A stretch of 64,000 nt of DNA, taken from an uncultured Reyranella sp. Its GTDB lineage: Bacteria > Pseudomonadota > Alphaproteobacteria > Reyranellales > Reyranellaceae. This document shows, piece by piece, positions 10,101 through 18,408 of the stretch; the first letter of the stretch is position 1, and each line of letters starts with the position of its first letter. The DNA is taken from positions 62,001 through 126,000 of the forward strand of contig NZ_CAMFKM010000006.1 in the NCBI RefSeq assembly GCF_945957355.1. The letters are read 5' to 3'. The translations under genes were made by a program, and so were the position numbers. The notes under the pieces are model-generated. The model worked only from the letters and a program-made list of their open reading frames with translations, searched no databases and was not told where the DNA came from.

Positions 10101-13100
10101 TCGAGATTTGCGTCCGGCTGGCGCACGGGACGGGAATCGTCGAATTGCTGTCGCGGCAGCGCGGCGGAAGCGCCGGCGCCGACTGGACTCTCAACGCCAG
10201 GGGCAGCATCGGCCTCTCGCCGATCGCCGGCAAGGCAACCCTCCCGCCGGCGACGCCGGCACATGCTATCATCGTCCCCCAGAGCAGCGTCTATGCTTGG
10301 GCGCGCGATCTAGGCTTCGACTATGGACCGACGTTCCAGCGCGTCCGGCAGGTCGCCTTCCCCGAGCCAAAGTTCGCGGTCGCCAATCTCCATCGGCCGG
10401 AAGCACTGGTGAGCGGGACGAGCATCATTGACCTCACGGCGCTAGATGCCGCGTTCCACGCCCTGTTCGCCACAGAAGAGGCGGGCGTGGCAGACATGCC
10501 GATGAAGCGCATGCTGCCTGTCCGTTTCGGCTGCGTTCGCGTGTTCAAGCCCGGCACAATCGCTACGTGCGTCACCGCACGCACCCTCAGACAGTCGCTG
10601 AGCTCGATTGTCGTCGATATCAACCTCTGGGACGAGAGCGGAACAATCGTCGCAACCGCCCAAAACGTCCGACTCGTCGAAGCTCCCGCCGAGTTGGCCA
10701 CCGATCCCAAGTCGCTCAGCTATCGCACCGCCGCCTGGTATCTGGAGCGCGCCGGCAAGCCCACGCACCTCGCCTTGCGGCATGTGGCCGCGGAGCGGCC
10801 CGCAGGCAGCGCCGCCGCCCTCTCGGAAGCTTTGCTTCTGCTGGAGGCCGGAACGCTACGCGCTACTTGGTCTGCACTCCGAAACCGGCCGTCAGGCGAA
10901 TCGCAGGATCACCAGGAGCCAGCGGATGTTGGTGATGGCGCATCGTGGGCCTCGTTCCTCCGAACTGCACTGCTCTGGCAACTCGAGGCCAAGAACCTTG
11001 CCGTGGATCTCGATGGCGCTCGCGTGCTGGTTCCTTCCTGTGATCTTCCCGAGATCGACTCCATCGTCAGCACGCTGTTGCTTCGCCACCCGACGATGGG
11101 TGCGGAAGCCGCCAGCGTCTCGCGTCTCGAGAACATCATCGGTCGCCTGAGCGACGGGGATCCGACTGCCGTGAGCGAGCTCGGCTCGCCGCACTGGCGC
11201 AATCTGGGCGTGGCCTCCAATCAGATTGGATGGCTGCGCGCTGCCGTCATGCGCGACGTGGCAGCCGTGCTGGCGCATCACGACAACAAGCGTCTGTTGC
11301 GGCTGTTGATGATCGGCGCCGATCATTTTGCCACGGCCGTCGACCTCGGTACGCGCTTCGCGAACGTCGAGATCACCTTGACCGATCTGGACGATGATCG
11401 CCTCGAACAGGCCCGCGCCGCCATCGGCGATGGCGCCCCACTGGTTCGTTGCCTGGCTTGGTCACAACTGGAGACATTGCGTCCTGCTTCGCTTGACCTC
11501 GCATTCGCCGTCGATGCCCTGAGCGAGGCCGCTGCCGGCGGCGACGACGGGATCGCGATCATTACTAGGCTGCTGCGTCCCGATGGCCCCCTCATCGCGG
11601 GCGAGTTGGCGCCCAGTGCGTTCTGGGACATCGTTCGTGGCAGCCGGCGGCGCTGGTGGGCGCGCTCGGCAAATGCCGAATTCCCGGTCGGTGCCCTGCT
11701 GACCGACCAGGAATGGATCGACGAACTCGAAGCGGCGGGCTTCGGACCAATTTCGGTATCTCCCGCTCTCGGCGAGGCTCGCATCGGCGTAATCATTCAT
11801 GGCCGGGCCGGCAGCGGTATCGATCGCAACGTTCCAGTAGCGTCCGAACCATCCGTTTTTTACTGGCAGGGCTCTGCGGCAGCCGACCTCCGGGCCCTCA
11901 TCGGCCATCGCGGCTCCGAGGCCACGCGACTCGACGAGGCGGTGACGACCGATCTCGTGCTGTCGATCTCGGCGAACGACGACTCTGGAGACCCCGTCGA
12001 GGCCCTGACCGATCATCTCGACGCGATTGCCGACCAATGTCGACGGCTGGCGGATACGTCAGCACGCCTCTGGATAGTCGTTGATTTCGGCCATGCGGAT
12101 GGACTCGTACCTCTCGAGCAGCCTCTCTGGTGTGCGCTGATGGCCGCGACGCGTGTTGCGCGCAACGAGTATCCGGGCCTGTACATTCGCTGCCTCGGCC
12201 TGGCGGGTCAGCCGCGGCTGCACGTGATCAGACGGGCTGCCGACGAGATGCTGGGTCCGGATGAGGAACGCGAGATATTCATCCTGGGCGACAACCGCAC
12301 GGTCTTTCGTGTCGAGCGGTCGATCGCCGCTCCATGCCCGCTACAGCCTCCGACCAGAGACATGGCATTGCGCCTCGTGACGCGGCAGGGCTCGGGCCGG
12401 GGCGCGCTTGGCTGGGTTCCGGAGCCGCGCCGGGTGCCGGGGGCCGATGAGGTTGAAATCGAGGTCGCGACCACCGGGCTCAACTTCCGCGACGTGATGT
12501 GGAACCTGCGCCTTCTGCCGGAAGAGGCCTTGGAAGACGGCTACGCCGGTCCCGGCCTTGGAATGGAGTGCGCAGGCACGGTCGTGGCTACAGGGCCTGA
12601 TGTCGAAGGTTTGGTGGTCGGTGATCGTGTCCTTGCCTTCGCGCCCGGCGCCTTCGCCACCCACCTCGTTGCGAAGACTTTCGCGGTTAGCAAGTTGCCG
12701 AGCCAGCTGTCGTTCGAGGACGCCACGACGCTGCCCGTCGCATTCCTCACAGCCTACTACTCGCTCGTCCATCTCGCGCGCCTCGAAGCCGGCGAAACCG
12801 TCCTGATCCATGGCGGCGCAGGCGCCGTGGGACTGGCCGCCATGCAGATTGCCAAACAGCGGGGCGCAATCGTCATCGCGACGGCCGGCAGCGGTGAGAA
12901 ACGCGCCCTGCTGCGCAGCCTCGGTGCCGACTTCGTCTGCAACTCGCGCACCCTCGCCTTCGCCGAAGATGTGATGGGTTTCACGCACGGCAAGGGTGTC
13001 GACGTCGTCCTCAATTCGCTGGCCGGCGAGGCGATGATTCGTTCGATGGATTGCCTCAGGCCGTTCGGTCGCTTCATCGAGCTGGGCAAGCGCGACTTCT

Positions 13101-14620
13101 ACGCCAATACCCACCTCGGACTGCGGCCATTGCGCCGTAATCTGAGCTACTTCGGTGTCGACATCGACCAGCTCATCGGCGCTCACGGGGCATTGTCCCG
13201 GCAGCTTTTCAGGGACGTGATCGGCTTCTTCGCCGAGGGCCAGTTCTCACCCCTTCCCCATCGTGTCTTCGACGGCGCCCATATCGCCGAGGCATTCCGG
13301 CTTATGCAGCGCGCCGGCCATATCGGAAAGATCGTCGTGACGCCGGCCCGGCAGGCCACCGTCTTCGAGTCGCCCGCCAATACTTTCCCGGTCGACGCCG
13401 AGGGTTGGCACGTCGTGATCGGCGGTACCAGCGGCTTTGGTTTCGCGGCCGCCGAATGGCTAGCAGACCGCAACGCCCGTCGCATCGCTCTGATCAGCCG
13501 TTCGGGCCACCTGTCCGACTCCGTCGCCAGCCGTGTCGACACGTTGCGCGAGAAGGGCGTGACCGTGGAAATGGCGGCCATCGACGTGACGGACGCCAGC
13601 GCCCTCGACCGCTTCGTCGATCAACTTGGCAGCGACCTCCCGATAAGGGGAATCATACATGCCGCGATGGTTCTCGATGACAGATTGATCCAGGGGATCG
13701 ACCGCGAGTCGATCGAAACGGTCCTGCAGCCCAAGGCCCGAGGCGCCCTGAATATCGAACAGATCGCCGGAAATCTGGCGCTCGACTACTTGCTGTTCTT
13801 CTCGTCTGCCACGACGCTGTTCGGCAATCCGGGACAGTACAACTATGTTGCCGGCAATGCGTTCATCGAAGGCGTTACTCGTCGCCTGCGATCGAAGGGC
13901 CTTCCCGCGCTCGCCGTCGCCTGGGGAGCAATCGAAGATGCCGGCTATCTGGCGCGGCACATCGAGGCCAACGCGGGCCTGAAGCGGCGGTTTGGTTCGA
14001 CGTTGATGCCATCCCGCATGGCGCTGAACGGGCTCGACTGGGCATTCAGCGCTGAAGGAAACCAGCTTGCCGACGTCTGTGCGATCGCCAGGATCGACTG
14101 GGCCATGGCAAAGCGGGAGCTCGCGGCGGTACGGTCTCCGACCTTCAACGCCGTCGACTCCGGCGCCGTGTCTCGGCAGGCCGGCCAAGCGGCCATCACC
14201 CTCGAGCGATTGCGCGCCATGCCGCAGGAAGAGGCGACGGAGGCCCTGCTGGAGATCGTCGTGGAGGAGATCGCACGCGTTCTCCGTCTGCCGCCGAAGG
14301 AAGTGGACCGCCATCGGCCCCTGGCCGAAATCGGCATGGATTCGCTGATGATGCTCGAGCTGCGCACGACCGTGGAGGCATCGCTCCAGATCGAATTGCC
14401 GATGATGTCCCTGGCGAGCGGCATCACGCCAGCCGATGTGGCGCGCCGCGTCACGCCACTCGTGACGGGCGAGGCGACTCGCGAGGCGGTGCCCAGCACG
14501 CTAGCGACCCTGTCTTCCAGTCACTTCGCCGACCAGGCAGCCAAGGCGGACACCTCGGAGCAGCGCGCGGCCATCAATGCCGTAATGCAGCGCGTCAAGC
14601 AGATCGACGGCCCGCTATGA
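7184..14620 (+). CDS. Highly reducing type I polyketide synthase, single module, no thioesterase
   Basis: A 2478-residue megasynthase predicted to build a reduced polyketide or fatty-acyl chain in the cytoplasm. Domains in order: KS (about 5-425, active-site C175 in DTACSSS, plus EAHGTGT and NVGHLEP); AT (about 530-840, S621 in GHSVGE); DH (about 893-1170, H924 and the D1088-AAF-H1092 pair); a degenerate methyltransferase-like region (about 1310-1540); a KR structural segment (about 1560-1715); ER (about 1725-2050, HGGAGAVG at 1876-1883); KR (GGTSGFG at 2080, Y2221 in QYNYVAGN); ACP (about 2335-2410, S2387 in GMDSLMM). There is no thioesterase or reductase release domain. The order matches fungal highly reducing PKSs such as Fum1. 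The last codon overlaps the next gene (ATGA), pointing to enzymatic release by that gene product. The start at 7184 is used; an in-frame GTG at 7133 would add 17 residues. Confidence 0.93.
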   Translation: MKRRDEVAIVGYACRLPGARDSDGFWKLLRHNVCSVTQITPDRFPPQTFYHPSPDQIGRSYSFAAGVIDDVWGFDATAFGMSPREAEQVDPQHRHLLEVTHDALAHAGIRPSLLAGSPVGVYVGASSVDHAARFFADPSAAGMHMMTGNSLSIMANRISYTFDLKGPSLAVDTACSSSLVALNLAAEAIRSGAIETAIVGGVNLLLSPFSYIGFSRASMLSPTGLCRPFDASADGYVRAEGAIVVVLRSMSSALKSRSHIHAVIVGSGVNQDGRTTGMSLPSAESQRQLLEQVYGDFRVDPADLGFVEAHGTGTRVGDPIEADALGKGLAQKRTQPLPIGSVKSNVGHLEPVSGLAGLLKSIMALDRSLVPATLHQRAPNPDIPFDELNLEVIAQNRRLADRRGPELVGVNSFGFGGTNSHVILRSEKAVAHLVQVGNAATPPPLLLTAHNGDALTALASRYVEAWPATTREATALISASAYLRDALPHRLVARGETADEIQHHLTSFVNGEETTAVLIGQALGIDQPLTFLFSGNGSQWAGMGRDAWQSNPVFREALRDVDGHFAKAQKWSIVDTLFADDLAPRLRRATYSQPLLLALQVATVRALEERGIVASATLGHSVGEIAAAWCAGALSLDQAIDVVVARSRNQESVRGSGGMAALMLSDREARRFLKTAGAHSVEIAAINSWRSVTVSGTFADIDRVLQAAADMRISARRLDLDYPFHCALIDPVRSPLLHELHGLRPLPPHKKFLSSVTGGAVAPEMLGAEHWWRNVREPVQFEPALNSLLNDGIRVFLEIGPRPILASYVRDVLREAGARGVVIETLSESDGQSPLDPIERAASKVALAGGKIEMQRFFGPAPASAIVLPLYPWQHTQFKVSTTDEASTTLLPHAHPLLGAGLRKDSAEWYSTVDPALYPWIADHRVGDVPVLPATAYVEIMLDAARETHPEGALELRDLDILRPLVFEGKITFEICVRLAHGTGIVELLSRQRGGSAGADWTLNARGSIGLSPIAGKATLPPATPAHAIIVPQSSVYAWARDLGFDYGPTFQRVRQVAFPEPKFAVANLHRPEALVSGTSIIDLTALDAAFHALFATEEAGVADMPMKRMLPVRFGCVRVFKPGTIATCVTARTLRQSLSSIVVDINLWDESGTIVATAQNVRLVEAPAELATDPKSLSYRTAAWYLERAGKPTHLALRHVAAERPAGSAAALSEALLLLEAGTLRATWSALRNRPSGESQDHQEPADVGDGASWASFLRTALLWQLEAKNLAVDLDGARVLVPSCDLPEIDSIVSTLLLRHPTMGAEAASVSRLENIIGRLSDGDPTAVSELGSPHWRNLGVASNQIGWLRAAVMRDVAAVLAHHDNKRLLRLLMIGADHFATAVDLGTRFANVEITLTDLDDDRLEQARAAIGDGAPLVRCLAWSQLETLRPASLDLAFAVDALSEAAAGGDDGIAIITRLLRPDGPLIAGELAPSAFWDIVRGSRRRWWARSANAEFPVGALLTDQEWIDELEAAGFGPISVSPALGEARIGVIIHGRAGSGIDRNVPVASEPSVFYWQGSAAADLRALIGHRGSEATRLDEAVTTDLVLSISANDDSGDPVEALTDHLDAIADQCRRLADTSARLWIVVDFGHADGLVPLEQPLWCALMAATRVARNEYPGLYIRCLGLAGQPRLHVIRRAADEMLGPDEEREIFILGDNRTVFRVERSIAAPCPLQPPTRDMALRLVTRQGSGRGALGWVPEPRRVPGADEVEIEVATTGLNFRDVMWNLRLLPEEALEDGYAGPGLGMECAGTVVATGPDVEGLVVGDRVLAFAPGAFATHLVAKTFAVSKLPSQLSFEDATTLPVAFLTAYYSLVHLARLEAGETVLIHGGAGAVGLAAMQIAKQRGAIVIATAGSGEKRALLRSLGADFVCNSRTLAFAEDVMGFTHGKGVDVVLNSLAGEAMIRSMDCLRPFGRFIELGKRDFYANTHLGLRPLRRNLSYFGVDIDQLIGAHGALSRQLFRDVIGFFAEGQFSPLPHRVFDGAHIAEAFRLMQRAGHIGKIVVTPARQATVFESPANTFPVDAEGWHVVIGGTSGFGFAAAEWLADRNARRIALISRSGHLSDSVASRVDTLREKGVTVEMAAIDVTDASALDRFVDQLGSDLPIRGIIHAAMVLDDRLIQGIDRESIETVLQPKARGALNIEQIAGNLALDYLLFFSSATTLFGNPGQYNYVAGNAFIEGVTRRLRSKGLPALAVAWGAIEDAGYLARHIEANAGLKRRFGSTLMPSRMALNGLDWAFSAEGNQLADVCAIARIDWAMAKRELAAVRSPTFNAVDSGAVSRQAGQAAITLERLRAMPQEEATEALLEIVVEEIARVLRLPPKEVDRHRPLAEIGMDSLMMLELRTTVEASLQIELPMMSLASGITPADVARRVTPLVTGEATREAVPSTLATLSSSHFADQAAKADTSEQRAAINAVMQRVKQIDGPL

Positions 14621-15972
14621 GCCAGCCGCGATCGAATGCCGCCCAGGAGACGGTCGATCGGGTACGGCAGGCACTTGGTCAATCCGCTGCTCCTCAGGCT
14701 CGGTCGAGCGCCGGTCCGGCGACAGGTGGAAGACGGGATTTCGATTTCACGACGCTCGCCGAGTACGAGATCCTGAAGATCTGGAAGGCGGTGGGCGACA
14801 TCACCAGGATTGGCAACCCATTCTACCGCCTGCATGATGGGCGCGCCGGCAGCACCACGTCGATCGACGGGCGAACGGTCGCGAATTTCTCCTCCTATGA
14901 CTATCTCGGCCTGAACGGGCATCCCGACATTGCGGCAGCGGCGAAGGACGCAATCGATCGCTTCGGAACCTCGGTATCGGCGAGCCGGCTATCGGCCGGC
15001 GAAAGGCGGGTGCATCGCGATCTGGAGGCAGCTCTTGCGCGACTCAGCGGTACAGAGGACGCCATCGCCTTCGTCAGCGGCCATGGGACGAACGTGTCGG
15101 TGATCGGCGAATTGCTGGGGCCGGAAGATCTCATCGTGGCGGATGCCGTCATCCACAACAGCATCGTCGAGGGCGCCAAGCTTTCCGGCGCCAAGCGAGT
15201 CCTCTGCCCGCACAACGATCTCGACGCCTTCGAGCGCGCGTTGAGGCTCAACCGGGCACGCTATCGCCGGGCCCTGATCGTCGTCGAGGGACTCTATGGC
15301 ATGGATGGCGACGTGCCGGACCTTCCCGGCCTGATCAAGCTCAAGCGCCGTTACAATGCGTGGCTCATGGTCGACGAGGCGCACGCGACCGGCGCACTCG
15401 GCCGTACCGGTCGCGGTGTCGCTGAGGAGCAGGATGTCGATCCGGCGGACGTCGAGATCTGGATGGGCACGCTCAGCAAGACGCTGGCGGCGGCGGGCGG
15501 CTACATCGCGGGGAGTCGCGCCCTCATCGAACTGATCAAATATACGTCGCCGGGTTTCGTCTTCAGTGTCGGCCTTTCGCCGCCGGTGGCTGCGGCGGCC
15601 ACGGCCGCGGTCGACGTCATGATGCGCGAGCCCTGGCGTGCGGCCGCGCTTCGCCGCAACGGGCTAGCCCTGCTCGAGAAGGCCAGGGCGTGCGGTCTCG
15701 ATACGGGGCTGAGCATTGGCGCGTCGGTCATTCCGGTTATCGTCGGCAACTCACCACAGACGGTGATGCTATCGGAGCGCCTGCTGGAACGCGGCTTCAA
15801 CGTCGTGCCGGCAGTGTTCCCCGGGGTCGCAGAGAACCAGGCGCGCCTCCGGTTCTTTGTCACCTCGGAACATTCGCCCGAGCAGATCGGCGCAGTGATC
15901 GATGCCGTGGCGGAGGAATTGCCGAAGATTCGCAGCGGCTCTTCGTTCGTCAGCACCATCGCCGGCCGCTGA
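14617..15972 (+). CDS. PLP-dependent alpha-oxoamine synthase (SPT/KBL/BioF-like)
   Basis: A 451-residue fold-type I PLP enzyme. The family condenses an acyl thioester with an amino acid, with loss of CO2, to give a 2-amino-3-ketone. The PLP lysine is in GTLSKTLAAAGG. The Asp-containing cofactor motif is VDEAHATGALGRTGRG, and the ring-stacking histidine is in ADAVIHNSIVEG. The segment NPFYRLHDG before NFSSYDYLGL resembles oxoamine synthases that work with polyketide ACPs. The gene overlaps the PKS stop by 4 nt and has no ribosome binding site of its own, so the two are translationally coupled. Inference: it releases the polyketide from the ACP, taking the place of the missing thioesterase, like Fum8 in fumonisin synthesis. 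The amino acid used (serine, alanine or glycine) cannot be read from sequence. Confidence 0.9.
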   Translation: MSQPRSNAAQETVDRVRQALGQSAAPQARSSAGPATGGRRDFDFTTLAEYEILKIWKAVGDITRIGNPFYRLHDGRAGSTTSIDGRTVANFSSYDYLGLNGHPDIAAAAKDAIDRFGTSVSASRLSAGERRVHRDLEAALARLSGTEDAIAFVSGHGTNVSVIGELLGPEDLIVADAVIHNSIVEGAKLSGAKRVLCPHNDLDAFERALRLNRARYRRALIVVEGLYGMDGDVPDLPGLIKLKRRYNAWLMVDEAHATGALGRTGRGVAEEQDVDPADVEIWMGTLSKTLAAAGGYIAGSRALIELIKYTSPGFVFSVGLSPPVAAAATAAVDVMMREPWRAAALRRNGLALLEKARACGLDTGLSIGASVIPVIVGNSPQTVMLSERLLERGFNVVPAVFPGVAENQARLRFFVTSEHSPEQIGAVIDAVAEELPKIRSGSSFVSTIAGR

Positions 15973-15979
15973 CCGCAAC

Positions 15980-16750
15980 ATGAACTTCAGGTCGATCGTC
16001 ATCACCGGCGCGTCAAGCGGCATCGGCGCGGCTCTCGCCAGGGCACTCTCCGCACCAGGCCGCACGCTCGCCCTGCTGGGCCGCGATACCGGCCGCCTCG
16101 AAGCGGTGGCAGCCGCCTGCCGGGCCAAGGGTGCGATCTGCCGGATTGCCAGCGTTGACGTATCGGACACCGAGGCGCTCCGGGCCGTCCTCGTGGAGGG
16201 CGGCCGCGAGACGGCGATCGACCTACTCATCGCCAATGCTGGAATCCTCGATGGACGATCAGCAGACGAGACCGTGGAGCGCGGCAGCGTCGCGCGCCGC
16301 GTACTCGAAACCAATCTCCTGGCGACACTCGATGTCGTCCATCTCGTGCTGCCCGCCATGCAACGGAACAGGCGCGGCAGCATCGTCCTCGTAGCCTCGC
16401 TTGCCGCCCTGGTGCCCCTGCCCGACGCACCCGCCTATTCGGCCTCCAAGGCGGGCCTGCTGTCCTACGGGCTCGCGCTGCGGGATGCCGTCGCGGCGGA
16501 AGGAATCAGGGTGGTCGTCGCTTGCCCGGGCTTCGTCGCCACCGCAATGGCGGGCCGGCATCTGGGGCCCCGCCCCGGCGAGATCTCGGCTGACGACGCG
16601 GCGGCGCGGATTCTCACCGGCCTGCGCCGCAACCGGGCCATGATTGGCTTCCCCTTCGTCCCCTTCTGGCTCTCGCGCCTCAGCTTGCTCGTGCCCGAAG
16701 CGATCCGCCGCCGCGGTATGAAGGACACCCGCTTTCACGTGGGCCCTTAG
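15980..16750 (+). CDS. Short-chain dehydrogenase, likely 3-keto sphingoid-type reductase
   Basis: A 256-residue classical SDR. The NAD(P) motif GASSGIG is at the N-terminus, followed by NAG, a catalytic serine (VLVASLAAL) and YSASK (Tyr and Lys), then PGFVATAM. The C-terminal region includes a hydrophobic stretch (FPFVPFWLSRLSLLVPEAI), as in membrane-associated lipid SDRs. The start at 15980 gives the Rossmann motif at the proper distance; a longer frame from 15902 overlaps the previous gene and is not credible. It begins 7 nt after the oxoamine synthase stop. Inference: it reduces the 3-ketone of the amino-ketone product, by analogy with 3-ketodihydrosphingosine reductase or Fum13. General SDR specificity cannot be proved from motifs. 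Confidence 0.88.
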   Translation: MNFRSIVITGASSGIGAALARALSAPGRTLALLGRDTGRLEAVAAACRAKGAICRIASVDVSDTEALRAVLVEGGRETAIDLLIANAGILDGRSADETVERGSVARRVLETNLLATLDVVHLVLPAMQRNRRGSIVLVASLAALVPLPDAPAYSASKAGLLSYGLALRDAVAAEGIRVVVACPGFVATAMAGRHLGPRPGEISADDAAARILTGLRRNRAMIGFPFVPFWLSRLSLLVPEAIRRRGMKDTRFHVGP

Positions 16751-16935
16751 GCGAACGGCTCCCTCTTCAACACGGCTTCGTCTTCGATATCCTGCCGTAT
16801 CAGTGGCAGCTCATCGACCGGGAGGTGTTACGGCGGGTCGAGGTGGCCTCGATTCCTCTTCCGCCCTGGTTCCGATCTCGACCCTGATCGTGATGGTTCC
16901 GGCGGCTCGCGAACGAAGGCTCGCAGCGTGATAAC

Positions 16936-17644
16936 TCAGCGCCCGGCGGCCTGCCGGCGTAGCACGGCCATTGCGAAACAAAGCTCGCCAACCTGCCCTC
17001 GGCGAGAACGCTCGCTGCCCTCGACGATCAGCAGCTCGCCCACGCTGCGGCGCAAGAAGCGCGGCACGCAGGCGACGGCGCGGCTGGCGCGGGCGTTTTG
17101 CTCGCGCAGCGATCGTCTGGCACCGTCCGAGACGTCGCGAAGCGTGTCGACCGTCAATTCTCCCACTCCCGCCAGGCGCTGGAAGCGCTGCCGGACCTCT
17201 GCAAAGGTCGTCGACGATTCGGCCAGGAGAATCCGTCCTAAGGGTTTCAGGCACCGGACCGCCTCACTCATGAAACTCCGCTTCCACGAAGTAATTCAAG
17301 GTATCGACGCCGATGACGGTGCGCGGACGATGCCGTCTCGACAGGTAGAGTAACCCGCCACCGCACCCTGCCGCGACCTCGATCACGTCACTCCGCCGCC
17401 ACGCGTCGGCGTCGAGCCCGGCGAGGAAGACAGCTCGGCATAGAGTTGGATCTGGATGGCGTCGCCGGCCATTGCCGGATCCGCGAGAATTTTGCCGTCG
17501 ACCCGAGCCAAACCGACATTGAACGCCGTCGCGCGCCGCCCACTCGACCAAGCATAGACCAATTCGTAGGCGAGACGGCGAGCCCTGGGACTCTGCGGTA
17601 TCGACGAACTCAAAAACAGGCCCCTGCCACAATACGGGGCGCAT
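16936..17644 (-). pseudogene. Decayed class I SAM methyltransferase
   Basis: Fragments of one methyltransferase in three frames on the minus strand. RPVLWQGPVFEFVDTAES lies near 17590-17640. ARRLAYELVYAWSSGRRATA, followed by FNVGLARVDGKILADPAMAG, lies near 17455-17580. The SAM motif I segment DVIEVAAGCGGGLLYLSRRH, ending in IGVD, lies near 17315-17390. The C-terminal piece EAVRCLKPLGRILLAES continues to 16936. The sequence jumps from the end of motif I straight to NYFVE, so about 40 residues are missing as well as the frameshifts. It lies between the SDR and the CDP-alcohol phosphotransferase and is antisense to both. It may have been an unrelated insertion or a tailoring enzyme that has been lost. 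The gap 16751-16935 shows nothing else credible. Confidence 0.65.
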
Positions 17645-17668
17645 GAATTGGGTTAGTCTTTGAAGATC

Positions 17669-18361
17669 ATGCCCGTCGACCGCGAAATTCCACTCACACG
17701 ATCGAACCAAGGCTGGCTGTCGATACCGGAGCAGTGGCTTATTGCGTGGATTGCCCCCCGGTTGCCACGCTGGATGGCGCCTGACTTCCTGACCGCGGTC
17801 GGTTTTGCGGCTTCCATCGCATCCTTTGTCGCCTATCTGCTGGCAGCAGGGAATCCGGCATGGCTCTGGGTGGTGAATGCTGCCTTGATCGCCAACTGGT
17901 TCGGCGATTCCCTAGACGGTGCCGTCGCCCGGCGGCGCGGCATAGAACGGCCCCGTTACGGGTTTTTCCTCGACCAGTCGATTGACGTGCTGAGCCAGTT
18001 CCTGTTCGCCATCGGCCTCGGCCTGTCCGGGCTCGTCCGCATGGACGTTGCGGCCATGGGGCTCGTGACCTACTTGATGATGACAGCTCAGTCCCTTCTA
18101 CGGGCCGAGGTCACCCGCACCTTCCATCTCGCCAGCGCCGGCTTTGGTCTGACGGAGGTGCGCTGCCTCTTCCTGGCACTCAATGTCGCGTTCTATCTAA
18201 AGCCGCCCGTTCCGCTCGACATCGCCGGAGCGAGTTTCGGCTATGGAGACCTGCTCGGCGTCGCCTGGATCGCTGTCAATCTCGGCCTCTATCTCGCGGG
18301 CATGTTCGGCCAGCTCGGACAACTCGCCCGCGACGAGCCGCCGACCGGGAAAGACCGCTAA
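17669..18361 (+). CDS. CDP-alcohol phosphatidyltransferase family membrane enzyme
   Basis: A 230-residue integral membrane protein with about six hydrophobic helices. The family signature D-x2-D-G-x2-A-R-x8/9-G-x3-D-x3-D is complete: DSLDGAVARRRG followed by YGFFLDQSID. These enzymes transfer a phospho-alcohol group from a CDP-linked donor to a hydroxyl acceptor at the cytoplasmic face of the membrane, as in phosphatidylinositol or phosphatidylglycerol phosphate synthesis. A TTG at 17660 would add three residues; the ATG at 17669 is used. It follows the PKS, oxoamine synthase and SDR on the same strand, after a decayed methyltransferase. Inference: it may attach a phospho-headgroup to the sphingoid-like product. 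It could equally be a general phospholipid enzyme. Confidence 0.85.
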   Translation: MPVDREIPLTRSNQGWLSIPEQWLIAWIAPRLPRWMAPDFLTAVGFAASIASFVAYLLAAGNPAWLWVVNAALIANWFGDSLDGAVARRRGIERPRYGFFLDQSIDVLSQFLFAIGLGLSGLVRMDVAAMGLVTYLMMTAQSLLRAEVTRTFHLASAGFGLTEVRCLFLALNVAFYLKPPVPLDIAGASFGYGDLLGVAWIAVNLGLYLAGMFGQLGQLARDEPPTGKDR

Positions 18362-18381
18362 AAGGAGATGCCAGGAGTGGC

Positions 18382-18408
18382 ATGAGCTGTCAGAAATGGA
18401 TCGAATGA
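18382..18408 (+). CDS. Putative 8-residue leader peptide overlapping the dehydrogenase start
   Basis: ATG at 18382, preceded by GGAG at 18374-18377 (4 nt spacing) and a second AAAGGAG at 18361-18367. It encodes MSCQKWIE and stops at TGA 18406-18408, overlapping the dehydrogenase ATG at 18405. The dehydrogenase start itself has no ribosome binding site. This could be a re-initiation device or coincidence; it is too short to judge alone. Confidence 0.2.
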   Translation: MSCQKWIE

